Source: Conoideocrella luteorostrata (Eukaryota; Ascomycota; Sordariomycetes; Hypocreales; Clavicipitaceae). From it: a DNA stretch of 64,000 nucleotides. Location of the stretch: NCBI GenBank assembly GCA_032433595.1, contig JASWJB010000182.1:24407-88406 (forward strand), given 5' to 3'. Made by a program: the position numbers and the translations under genes. The notes beneath the pieces are model-generated. The model was not told the origin of the DNA and did not search any database. It saw nothing but the letters and a program-made list of their open reading frames with translations. Positions within the stretch are counted from its first letter, which is position 1, and each line of letters opens with the position of its first letter. This document shows positions 1-10,800 of this stretch, piece by piece.

Positions 1-2376
1 GCATTGGGAAGCCATCGTAGTGCATGGAGTCTCGAGCTTGGATACATGAGCACTAAGCCATGTTTTCCACTCGACTGAACTCGCTGCCGAGACGTCATGG
101 CCATGGAGTGGTGCCGGAACACTACTCAGATGGTCGGATTCGGCATTTTCCATGGTGTTTTCGACGACAGGAGAAGATGTAACTCCTGCCGGGCAGCTAG
201 TTGTCAGGTCATCTGTAGTAAAGGAATAAAAGCTCTCGGCGTAGGTCAGGCGCAGGTCCCTCTTAGATCCCATAGTGCTTGGACGGCGTGTAGGCAGACT
301 CAGTGCCGACAGAGTGCTCAAATATCTCGTATCTAAGGCGTGAGTGTGTTCTGTGTCTTGGTGCTCATTCATACTTCGCTGAAGTGCTCGGCGGTAAGGA
401 CTCGTAGTGCGAAAGAAGTAGTTGTTCAAGCTGGGAGAGAACATCGAGTTCTTGTCAGTCTGTTTGGATGGTTGTTTTGATGCTGATTCTGGAAGAGGGA
501 TTTTGGTCGGAGACAGACCCCTCCCATCCCCTGCTGTTGGATCTGGATACGCCTTATATGACGATTTCCTCGAAGTGCTCTCGCCGTCTACTTCGTCTTT
601 GCTACCCCTGGAAGACGAATCAACTCTCGGCGATGCAACCTCTCTTGAATCTTCGAAAACATCGTCGTCGTCGGTCCCTATCCCTCGAACCGTTGCGGGG
701 GACCACGCCTCAGTTCTGTCCAGGGAGCTCTGTCTCGGCGGTACCGTTTTGTCGGGCAATACATGGACGGAATCAAGCTTGTGCACGTTGTTCTCAGCAT
801 TCGAGTCATTCTTGAGCTTCTTCATCAGTGCCGAGTACACTCTTTGGCTATTTGTCGCGAAGGTCGGAACACAGTGGTCAACGGCTGAAGCTGCATGTTC
901 TTGATGGCCGATGTGAGAGGATGACGGAATATGCATGCCATTTTCCTTGATAACGGACAAACGTTGGTACTCCCGCTCTTCACTCGTGCCGTAGCTGACA
1001 ACAGTATTCGCTGTTGAGTTCGTCCAGCTTGTGATGCGAGACTTGTCATCCAGGTCAATGTTCTCGTCATACTGAATACTCTCTAAACTTCCTTGACGAG
1101 AACGCATCTGCTGATACGATGGAACCGCATGAAGCGACGGAACGTGCGATGTGACTTTGGACATTGATGCTTCTTCAGCCGGGGACGTGTCAGTGAGATG
1201 GCGAAAACTGTCACTATCTGTGTCATGAAGTTGATTGGTCCTTGTCTCGTTTCCACCTGTGTCGGTATTTTTCGACTGGCTAAACAACTTGCCCAACTTG
1301 TTCCTCACAGTTCTTGAAACTCGCCTTACGGTGAATCGTATCCCAGCTGGTTTTTCAGCTGCCGTGGTATTACCAGAGAAGGCTGAAGAAAGCGCAGCAC
1401 TGTTGTCACTGCTATTGCGACGTGACGTGGATGTTTCTAGAGAGCCTCCCTGTTGACGATGCTTGGTGCGGAAAAACATGGATGAGTGTGACTTCAAGCG
1501 ACGGAAAGAACCCTTAAGAGGGGTTTCTCTTATGGGATTGATGGTCCCGTTTTGGTTGCTGACAGCATCATGGGTGAGTGATTGGGTTTTCCGGTAATCG
1601 AGGCAGCTCATTGACTTTGGTGCTCGCAGACTTCGTCGGATTGAGTACTGCAACATCTGATTTTGGCGATGCTGCATCTGTAAGTCTGAAGGTATCATTG
1701 GCGACCGTTGTGCCGGTATGGGCTGGATTTGGCTGCCAACATAGCCTGGTATTGAAATAACAGACTGGCTATGCATTGACCTGGATTTTCCAGGAGTTCT
1801 TAGAGGAGATGCCACGGGGGCTGGGGTTATCTGTCCTGTTTGGTAATCACTATCTGAATGGGCGATGGAATAGTTACTACTTCGAGAGGAAGAAGAAAAT
1901 GCGAATGACTGTCCATAATTCGAATCATTTTGATATGTAAGTTGGCTAATGTTGCCTTCCAGCTGACTTGTCCTGGACGCAACCGGTCGAGATCGATGGA
2001 TGAGTACCACGGGCTTTGCTCTGGCAGCAAGTTGCCGTCTCGGTCCAGCCGTTGGACCAGTGAATCTCACGCTCTGTTCCCTTTTGACGCTCTCATTTGG
2101 CCGCCCTGAAAACCGGCTATCAACGCTCTTGCTTCTGCGGAGTATCGCCGCGCGTGAGTCCTTGCACTGGCACGCGGTTCGTATAATGTGTCTGTGGCAA
2201 TCATTGGCTCGGTGATATGAAAGGTTTGCTGCAATGTGGGCATCTCTCTCTGTCATTGCCGAGTCAACATGGACTGAGCAGTCAAAGGGTTGTCGGGCTA
2301 TGGTGCTTGTGGACTTGCTTCGGCCAAGCGGTCGTGTATGGGTGCTACGGGTACTGTTGCGTCGCAGCATCGTCAT
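1..2376 (-). CDS. Ser/Arg-rich conserved fungal protein of unknown function, 3' end cut by window edge
   Basis: One uninterrupted minus-strand frame runs from an ATG at 2376 to the window edge with no stop, giving 792 visible codons; the C-terminus lies outside. Upstream the frame is closed by a TAA at 2418-2416 with no other ATG, so this start is preferred unless an upstream exon exists. The protein is dominated by Ser, Thr, Arg and Gln and looks largely disordered. Denser blocks are a basic stretch near residue 345 (VRRVSRTVRNKLGKLF), an acidic block near 440 (DENIDLDDKSRITSW), and a short motif near 510 (RVYSALMKKLKN). No enzyme domain or membrane segment is visible. I have seen similar blocks in hypothetical proteins of filamentous ascomycetes, so I take it as real and conserved, but its role is unknown. 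It lies upstream of nothing else on this strand in the window. Confidence 0.8.
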   Translation of the reverse strand, partial: MTMLRRNSTRSTHTRPLGRSKSTSTIARQPFDCSVHVDSAMTERDAHIAANLSYHRANDCHRHIIRTACQCKDSRAAILRRSKSVDSRFSGRPNESVKREQSVRFTGPTAGPRRQLAARAKPVVLIHRSRPVASRTSQLEGNISQLTYQNDSNYGQSFAFSSSSRSSNYSIAHSDSDYQTGQITPAPVASPLRTPGKSRSMHSQSVISIPGYVGSQIQPIPAQRSPMIPSDLQMQHRQNQMLQYSIRRSLRAPKSMSCLDYRKTQSLTHDAVSNQNGTINPIRETPLKGSFRRLKSHSSMFFRTKHRQQGGSLETSTSRRNSSDNSAALSSAFSGNTTAAEKPAGIRFTVRRVSRTVRNKLGKLFSQSKNTDTGGNETRTNQLHDTDSDSFRHLTDTSPAEEASMSKVTSHVPSLHAVPSYQQMRSRQGSLESIQYDENIDLDDKSRITSWTNSTANTVVSYGTSEEREYQRLSVIKENGMHIPSSSHIGHQEHAASAVDHCVPTFATNSQRVYSALMKKLKNDSNAENNVHKLDSVHVLPDKTVPPRQSSLDRTEAWSPATVRGIGTDDDDVFEDSREVASPRVDSSSRGSKDEVDGESTSRKSSYKAYPDPTAGDGRGLSPTKIPLPESASKQPSKQTDKNSMFSPSLNNYFFRTTSPYRRALQRSMNEHQDTEHTHALDTRYLSTLSALSLPTRRPSTMGSKRDLRLTYAESFYSFTTDDLTTSCPAGVTSSPVVENTMENAESDHLSSVPAPLHGHDVSAASSVEWKTWLSAHVSKLETPCTTMASQC

Positions 2377-3248
2377 GTGCCAGCGAAGTGTAGTACGCGT
2401 AATTAAAGGTCGACGTTAAATATCCGATGGTTCGCTGCTAGTATACATTAATTTGAAGAACGAAAAGTATCAAGTAAAGGTAATCTGTGGTGACCTAGAG
2501 TTCATGTGGTATCAAAACATTAAGGCAGATGGATCCTTTGTGAACCGGTATCGACGTGACCAAAACCAGGAAGATCAACGAGAGACGAGGTGCGTGCAAG
2601 CGTGCCTGCATATGCGAGAAGCAAAACGCAAGAAGCCAGAAACAAGAAGCAGGAAGTAAGCATCTTCCAGGAAAGTCGTATCCTTGTAGCAGGGGGAGCT
2701 TTGAGCTTTCCCTCGTTTCGACATTGGGACAAGTGGTGAAAATTATCGAGCCCGTTCACCAAAAGAGTCATTCTGCATGGCCTCCTTCCACACTGCTCGT
2801 AAGCCCACGCAGCTAATTCCGCCTCACGCAAGGCCTGTCAGGTCATTCGATGTGCCCTGGTCCAGACCAAAGCAGGGACGCCCATTGCTTGGTTCTCTAT
2901 CCCTGACACATCGCCCACATTCACTCAGCCCGATATTGGTAGTCAATCTTCTTTAGTCCAAGCATGTGTACATTGGAGCTCGCAAACGTACAGTAGAAGA
3001 GAAATGTATTGATGCGACTGTGAGCTACCTGTTACACGCAGAGATCTGCCTTCCCCCTTGCGGGTGTGGTGATTTGTGATTGGAGCTTGGGGCGAAAAAC
3101 AAATCACTAGAACAAAAAGAACCAAATAAGCGATTAACTCTACACCTCAATACGCGTCTGGTACCCAAAAGAAATATTATCACTGTCCCGATGCTAATAT
3201 CATGTGTAATTTCCAAATAACACAAGTTGCCACGTATATTCCATGCTC
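2377..3248. other. Non-coding interval between two minus-strand genes
   Basis: This should hold the promoter of the Ser-rich gene and the 3' flank of the vacuolar protease gene. Short open frames here have no recognisable protein character. I see no repeat or RNA gene. Confidence 0.5.
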
Positions 3249-4937
3249 TTACAGAGGGATCTCAGAGAGGAAGTGCTCAATCTCTTTGTCGATGACGTTG
3301 TGAACTTTCTCAACAAACTTCTCGGCCTTGCCGCCAACACTCTTGACACCCTTGACAACCTTGCCGGAGATTTCCTTGGCCTCATCCTTAGCAACCTTCT
3401 CAATCTTCTTCAGCTCAGACACCTGGGATGTGCCCTTGTAGCCACCAGCAGCAACAATCTTGGAATAATTATTACAGCCACCACCGTTCCAGGCGAGCTT
3501 GTTAGGGGTATCTTTAGGGATATCGGAGAGAACGCCTTCGGTGGAAATCTTGACAAGAGTTTCCTTAAGCTCCTTGGGAGTGATGGCGGCAACGGAATAC
3601 TCGGAGTCGCTGGCGGGCTGAAGAGAGAGGTAGTAGGCGAGGAGACCACAGATGTGGGGGGAAGCCATTGAAGTACCGGAGATGGTGTTGACAGCATAAT
3701 TGGAGCCGATCCAGGTGGACAAGATATTGAGGCCAGGACCGAAGATATCAGTACACTTGCCATAGTTGGAGAAGTAGGCACGGCTATCGTCCAAAGCAGA
3801 GGCGCCGACAGTCACGGGGAGCTCAGCTGCGGCCGGGGAGTAATTGCAAGCATCGGCATTGTCGTTACCAGCAGCAACAGCAAAGTGTACGCCAGCCTTG
3901 ACGGCGGCATTCACGGCGGCGTCGAGAGCTTGGGTCTTGCCACCGCCAAGGGACATGTTGGCGACGGAGCCCTTGAAACCCTTGCGCTTGCCGTCTTTAG
4001 CATCCTTGACCTGCTTAGTGTGGCTGGTAACAGCAAATTCAACACCCTTCACGACATCGGCCATGCTGCCAGAACCGTTGGAGCGGAGAACCTTGACGGC
4101 ATAGACGTGAGCCTTCTTGGCCACACCGTACTTCTTGCCGGCTATGGTACCAGAACAATGAGTTCCGTGGCCGTTGCCATCCTCATCCTCATCACCATCA
4201 GGAATAGTCTGGCCCCATTTAGCACGACCCTCGAAGTCGACGTGATTAATGTTGGTACCAGTATCAATGACATAGGCGTCAACACCTTCACCCCCCTCGG
4301 TCGCGAACAAGTACTTGTTGTATGTACTGAACTTGAGGGAATCCCGGTGGGAGATACGGGCAAGACCCCAGGGAGCCTGCCTCTCGGTTTCACCTGGATC
4401 ACACTTATCCTCTTGGATTGAGTGTTCAGAGGTGACGGGCACCATGGTATGGACGATAGTGTCTTTCTCGATGTACTCAACCTGCACGGAATCAGTGCCT
4501 GATATGAAAATAGTAGAACAATTTGGTGACAGTGGCCATGCCATCATGACGATATATCAATTAGGAATACTTACATCAGGATGATTCCGGACCTTCTCGA
4601 TGACTGACTCGGCGAAATGACCAGAGTAGCCCTTGAAGCCGTCAATGTTATAGGTGTGCTTCATGCCGGTGAAGGCGTCCACAATGGAAGACCCCAGACC
4701 TCGCTTGCGAAGCTCAAAGCGGTCCTCTTCACCATCGTTGTGGATATCCTCGACCCAGGCGTGATGCTTGTTGGCCTTGGTCGAATCGACGTGGTCCTTA
4801 AACTTGATGATGTAGGAGTCTGGGACGACGTTGGCGTGGACAGAGCTGAGAACGGGAGCAGATTCTCTGTGAATAGTCTCGGTACTGAATGCCGCCTGGG
4901 CAACAGCCGCGACGGAGAGGGCAAGAACGGTCTTCAT
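3249..4937 (-). CDS. PRB1: Vacuolar subtilisin-like serine protease (protease B / cerevisin type), precursor
   Basis: Model: exon 1 4937-4575, intron 4574-4482 (GTAAGT...GTGCAG), exon 2 4481-3249; 531 aa. The splice joins HPD to VEYIEKD, the usual junction at the end of the I9 propeptide. In order: signal peptide (MKTVLALSVAAVAQA), inhibitor I9 prodomain to about residue 130, then a peptidase S8 domain. The catalytic triad is visible as Asp about 194 (YVIDTGTN), His about 226 (GHGTHC) and Ser about 392 (SGTSMASPH), with the oxyanion Asn near 327 (AAGNDN). Length and the C-terminal KLAWNGGGCNNY block match vacuolar protease B of filamentous fungi (Aspergillus PepC/Alp2 group, Metarhizium Pr1H group), which degrades proteins in the vacuole and matures other hydrolases. 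The last 60 residues form a Lys/Glu-rich, probably amphipathic helical tail. Secretion instead of vacuolar sorting cannot be excluded from sequence. Confidence 0.95.
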
Positions 4938-7890
4938 GATGTTATTGAAGAAGATAACAATTGTGGTTTGGTTGTTTGGTTGATGTTTGATGTTCGATGT
5001 TGGTGTGGTTTAACGGGTGAGAAGCTACACAAATGCCAAACGTCGGTCTACCGGCGACACAAACGCAAAACGAGATGCAAACACAGCCGGAAAACGCAGC
5101 AGAGCGCAGTTTGTATCCCCAACCTGATGAACTCAGGTAATTGGAGATGGGTTGGAGAGGGTTAGGATGGAGATGGAGATAGAAGGAGGAGAAGGAGGGA
5201 GAGTCGGTGGATGACGAGGCACGGTTTGAGGAGGTAGATAAGGTAAGCTCAGCGGAGTGACAAGCCAGGCAGAAGGCAAAGGCAGCTGGCTGCGAGACAG
5301 TGGAAGCAGGCGTGGGCCGATGGCGGCAGTGACGCATCCATCGGCGAGCCTGGGGTGGGCATGGCGCTGGCAGCGGGCGCATAAGGCTCTATCAGGTTTA
5401 GCGCAAGTTTTGCACCTTGATCGCTGGGGCACGCGCCCAACCCAGTGGAGCCCAGGGTGGCACCTGGCCATGGACACTTCTGGAGAAGGACAGAGTGGTT
5501 CCCATGGCGATACGAGCGCATGCGGAGGACAAATTACGTGACTCTTTGCAGCATGGTTTGGCCAGCCCCTGAAGGGCTAAGTAATTTGTCCCCCTCATAG
5601 AGCGATAAGCCAGCCTGCCAGGCACAGATACGGTGCAGGAATGAGACATGCAGTCGGTAGTATGGCGAGAGCGGCCGCCTTTCTTGCGTGCACGGTGCCC
5701 ACAACATCTACCTAGGCAACTCAGGTCTTCTACGCTAGCAGGCATGTACAGGTACACAATACGCACATGAAGCAGGACGCAACAACATCTTTCCTGCGAA
5801 TATCTACCATGGACTTCACTGGTTGCTGCGAGGCAGCGCAGCACAGTCAGCCTAGATCTGACATGGAGACTGCTCTGCGGAGTATCCGGGTAACGTTATT
5901 GCCTCACTTTCCTGGCCAGCAACGCGCGCGAGGTATCACTACGTCAGACAGATAGTTGCCTCGCGTAAGTACCTAGGACCCCGGCCGCCAGCTGCATGCG
6001 CTTATGGTCTGCGGCGATTCGAGCTACAGCCAGCAGGGTACCGCTCCCAGCATGTCTCGGATACCGAGCTACAAGGCAGGCTGGGTGGGAGGCAAGGGGC
6101 ACGAGGAGGCTGTTCGATAAGGCACCCACTAGTGTGGCTCGTCACACGGGGTCTGGCATGAGACACAACCGTTCATTTTGAGAGCCAGATTCGCCAGGAC
6201 AAGAACAATATGGCATTGCACTGAGGCGTGGTCTTGACAACACCAAAAGTTCGTGTATGACGACGTCCATGGCAGATGACTGTCAAGAGCCTTCAGAAGT
6301 CGCTTGGTGGATGCCATTCCTGTGGCAATCCAGGTCCATTCATGGCCAGTGTCCGGCCGAGACAAGCACTGAAATTTAACACAGCCCGTCGAATCTATTT
6401 ATTGTACTTCGTACAGAGTAACTGCTTTCGTCAAAACAATTACTGTGCATCTGGACTCTTCAATCTGAACACAAGTCAATACTGCCTTCTGAGCACATTT
6501 TGCGGGTCTCAGGGAAGCAAAAAATCGATCAAAGCAAGCTAGAACCTCGGGCAACCCTTGTGGCGGCATTCTATTTTTGTTGTGAGTACACCATTGCGAC
6601 ACTGATATAATCAATCGCCTTAACTGCTTCGATCTTGACCATATCCTCGCGCTCGGGAGAAGCGACACCGTCTATTTATTGTACATCGATAATGCGGGGG
6701 AAGTAGCAACAAGCCGCCGATTGGGTGAAGGCTGGCTCAAATGCTCCCTTCTCGTGGAGAAACTTTAGCCTGCTGTGACTAGTCGCCCTCATGACCTATC
6801 AATTGGTCCGTCATCAGGAAGTACCTGGCACGTGCCGGTCCAGTAAGGTGCGCGCCATGGCCATAGAATGGCGAGGTTGGTGTTGTTGTGTCGCCTGTCA
6901 ATTCGGCATTTACTCATCGTACCGCAATACATATTGGTACTGGCATGAGAAGGTCTGTACGGAATACGGAGTAGCTAGTCATGTATATGTTTGAGCCGGC
7001 CTGTGTTGAGCTTCATGAGTCCTTAAACCAAAGCATGAAACAACTGCATCATGCACCCTGACCTGCGTCGATCCACCAGGCCAAATGCGGAACACCTTTA
7101 TCGAAGACCTGCCAATAATGCCCATGGCACGACCCGTTGACAGCTAGTATGATAACGGCGTATCGCAGATATCATGACATAGAGCAACTGATCGGGCATT
7201 GAATTTGTAGTTTCAAGTACAAATGACCGGCGCCTTGTCCCAACATCACTCACGGCCGTCCTACCCTGTATCTGCAGCCTCTCCGATTTTTGCACAGATG
7301 AAGTGAACACATCTTTGGAAAAGAAAAGAAAAGCACCAGGGTCTGGATGCAAAGCAGTTAACTTCAAAAACAATCGCAAAATTATGGCATCCTGCCTTGT
7401 TAGCACAGTAGCTTCAGCAATGTGGCCGATCCTACGGGCGTGACGCATAACGGCTTGGGACGGCTCCGCCACAAAAATGCAATCCACAAGTCGACGACTC
7501 GGGGAAGCGGACGAGTGACGTTGGTAGTTAGTTGTAGTTAGCAGGCTTCCCACTTTAAGCTTCTGACGCGTTTCGATTGCACCGAATAGCTTCCTTCAAT
7601 ACAGAATTTTGTCGATTGGTTCGTCTGACGAATACTCATTCCGCCTCTGGGCTTCCCACCCACTATTTTTAGCCTTGGACATTCGCAAGCGCAGCAAGTG
7701 CAAGCGACATTGACTACCCACCACCAAGCTCTTGCCCGTTAAAGAAATCCCCGCGCCTCAACGTCGGCTCCAGACTCATCCAACCCGTTTGTCTGGCCTC
7801 TCCATGCCGCCACAGTCCTGACCGAAGCCTGATCCCTTGAGGAGGGCTCAGGACAAGCCTTGGAATGACCCCGGCTTCTAAAATACAAAG
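4938..7890. other. Long non-coding interval upstream of the BEACH gene
   Basis: About 3 kb lies between the protease start (minus) and the BEACH gene start (plus), so both promoters are inside. A pyrimidine/purine-biased stretch at 5150-5260 inflates open frames on the minus strand. Scattered ORFs up to 151 codons show no family features and I treat them as chance. One exact TACGGAGTA lies at 6965-6973. Confidence 0.5.
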
Positions 7891-10800
7891 ATGACCATGT
7901 CGTCTACCCCCCGGCGTTATCGGTCCTCGACCTCAGCCTCAGCCTCGACGCCGACCACAACTTCTAAGTCCTTCGAAATCTTGCGCGACCTCCTTGAGCG
8001 ATTTGCGACTGCGACATCCTCGTTAAGCGAAAATAAATATCCAGATATAAGCAAACTCGTCCGGATATTGAAAGACGTCGAGCAACATGTATCCACATCG
8101 AATGGGTCAATCCTACAAGATGATTTCCGTCATGCCCGTGGCTTTGAGGCTGTCCTCGATGCTCTGCGATCTTTCTCGGGATTTTACGATCCCCACAAGA
8201 GAGGCGAGTCGGACATGATGTCGCTATTCAGACTCTTAGGAGCTAGCTTGAACGTCTTATCATCTGCGTTGCGGAACCATTCCGGCAATAAAAGGTTTTT
8301 TCGCTACCGAGTCGCTGGTGGTGGATGGGAAGCATTGGAGCAGGTTATTGCAAGCATAGGCTTGGGAGGTGCTGAGCCAGATCCTTGGGTAAGTTGTCAC
8401 GTATCAGGCAAGCTACTTGCATTTGCTTTTGATGACGAGGCTTTGGATCTTCTCTGCCAATCCATCGGCCAAGCCTTGCGTCAGGAAACGGACACTGCAC
8501 CACCACCTGCCACCTCAAGCACGAGTTCGAGCCAGGAAAAGCCTCTGTCTGATGATGGCGATGATCAATGGGATCTTGTTCTGGCTCGCTCGGTTGAGAA
8601 CATTGGGCCCAGTGTGCGAGAGATTATCAAGTCCACATCTGTAATTCGGTTTCCTGAGATTCTCAGAGCAGTCGTTAGCTTTTGGATGTCAATCCCAAGG
8701 CAAGCTGGTGCACAAGCTACACCAAGCTCTGTTTTCGTGCTGGAAACTATTCTTTGTGCCATAACGGACTCGATGTATAACCGCGCTGCTGTTCATTCAA
8801 CCGGTGTCTTGTCTCAATTCCTGCAAGCCGCCTTCAGCGAGGGAGTATCACTAGCACCTCCAGAGCGCGAACGATTACTTGCTATTTGCAAGTTGCTCAT
8901 GTTTCTTGGGGTCAATCAGCCTGCTGATACACAGTTCCTTCTATCGGCTGCAGGATCTGAAGCATCCGACTTTTGCTTGGAAATGATGTCCAAGTACGCT
9001 GGCCCATCATTCTTTCAATTTGACCTTTCCCTACACGGATATTCCTCTCTCGAATTATCTACTCTTGGACGATCGTTTCCTCCGCAATCCACGGCAGGAT
9101 ACACTTTTACGGCGTGGTTCAGGGTTGAGAACTTTGACCCTGCTTCTCACACAACTATCTTTGGCATATTTGACTCCTCCCAGACATGCTTTGTGCTCAT
9201 GTACCTGGAGCGAGATACACACAACTTCATATTACAAACTTCTGTCGTTTCGAACAAACCCAGTGTGAGGTTTAAGTCTGTTTTCTTTCGTGAAAAGACG
9301 TGGTACCATATCGCAATTGTGCATCGCCGACCTAAAACTATGACTGCTAGCAAGGCATCTCTTTACGTCAATGGAGAGTTTGCAGAACAGAGTCGCTGTA
9401 ACTATCCACTTTGCCCCCCATTGTCTAATACCCATAATGAAAGTTTTGCGTCATTCAACTCAAACCATAACAAGACAAATGCCGTTCAAATCTTTCTGGG
9501 TACACCGAAAGACCTGTCTGGGAAGGTTGGCCCTGGACAAATTTTGTCTCGATGGTCTTTGGCTTCCGCTCACTTGTTCGAAGATGTCCTTAGTGACGAC
9601 TACTTGGCAGTGCACTACGGACTTGGCCCGCGATATCAAGGAAATTACCAAGACAGCCTTGGCGGTTTCCAGACATATGAGACATCGGCGACGCTTGGTC
9701 TCCGTAATGAAATAACACATCCAGGAAAGGACGAGAACTCTGATATCTTGCGCGCGATTCGCGAGAAAGCAAGTATGCTATTACCGGAATCTAAAGTTAT
9801 GCTTAGCATACTTCCTACTGCTACTTTCCCGGAAAACATACAAAACCTGGATACTGGTTTGCTGCGATCCCTTCCACGATTTGCGACGCGGAATCTGTTT
9901 CGATTGTCCAACCAGGAAGGTGCTCCGTTAGCAATTAACTGCGCTGTTCCAAGCCTCCCGGATGCATTGTTTAGAGCACAGGGCATGGCATCTTTTCGCG
10001 GAAACCCTATTGTTGCGGTACCCTCATATCTTGACGAAAATCTCTGGCGACTGGCGGGATTTACGCCACTGGCGTTAAAACTTCTGGAGAGAGCCACAAC
10101 TGTCGAGGAAACCGTCAGAGCCATTGAAATCATGTTCCATTGTATCCGAAAGAGCTGGCGTAATAGTGAAGCCATGGAAAGAGACAACGGTTATGGCATT
10201 TTCGGCATGCTCCTTCGTTTTAAGGTTGGCTACGGCAGCCACATAGCAGGCGAACCGGCGGCGTTTAGATTGTCAATCTCCGGCGAAGATCGTGACAGCT
10301 TGTTGTTCCGCGTTCTGAGCTTGATTCTCGGCTTCGTCGGTTATAATCATGCGGAGTCGATTGAATCTTTTATTGTGAATCCTCTAGCATACCGGATCCT
10401 TCTCATCGATCTTGATATCTGGAGAAAATCCGCCCCACGTGTGCAAGAGTTGTACTATAAACAATTTTTGACATTTTCAGTAAATAGCAAGCACCATGAG
10501 TTTAACGGCAGAAGATTGACACGAATGAGTTAGTCTGTCAGAACCTTTCTTTCAATGAATTCATAACAGGCTAATGTCGTTCTGCATAGGGATCGTAAAA
10601 CGGTTACTAGATGCCATGAAAGGCGAAGCCGTCTCTGAAGACGTCGCGACGCACTTCATGCTTGCTTTTGAAGTGCTAGTCAAATCGAACTTGAGCCAAG
10701 AGGTCATGCGATCTTTGTCTCTGTTCATTACGTACGCTTTTCACACACCACCTGCGTCTCAGTCGCGTAGCCCGAAAGCTCTTTCCTCCATGTCGCGGCC

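Noticed and set aside
422..904. Plus-strand ORF of 160 codons
   Set aside because: It is antisense to the long open minus-strand frame of the Ser-rich gene, which explains its Ser-rich look; no family signal of its own.
3243..3671. Plus-strand ORF of 142 codons over the protease
   Set aside because: Mirror frame of the vacuolar protease coding sequence; the minus-strand protein has catalytic motifs.
7098..7553. Minus-strand ORF of 151 codons upstream of the BEACH gene
   Set aside because: No recognisable domain or splice partner, and it overlaps the presumed BEACH promoter; treated as chance.
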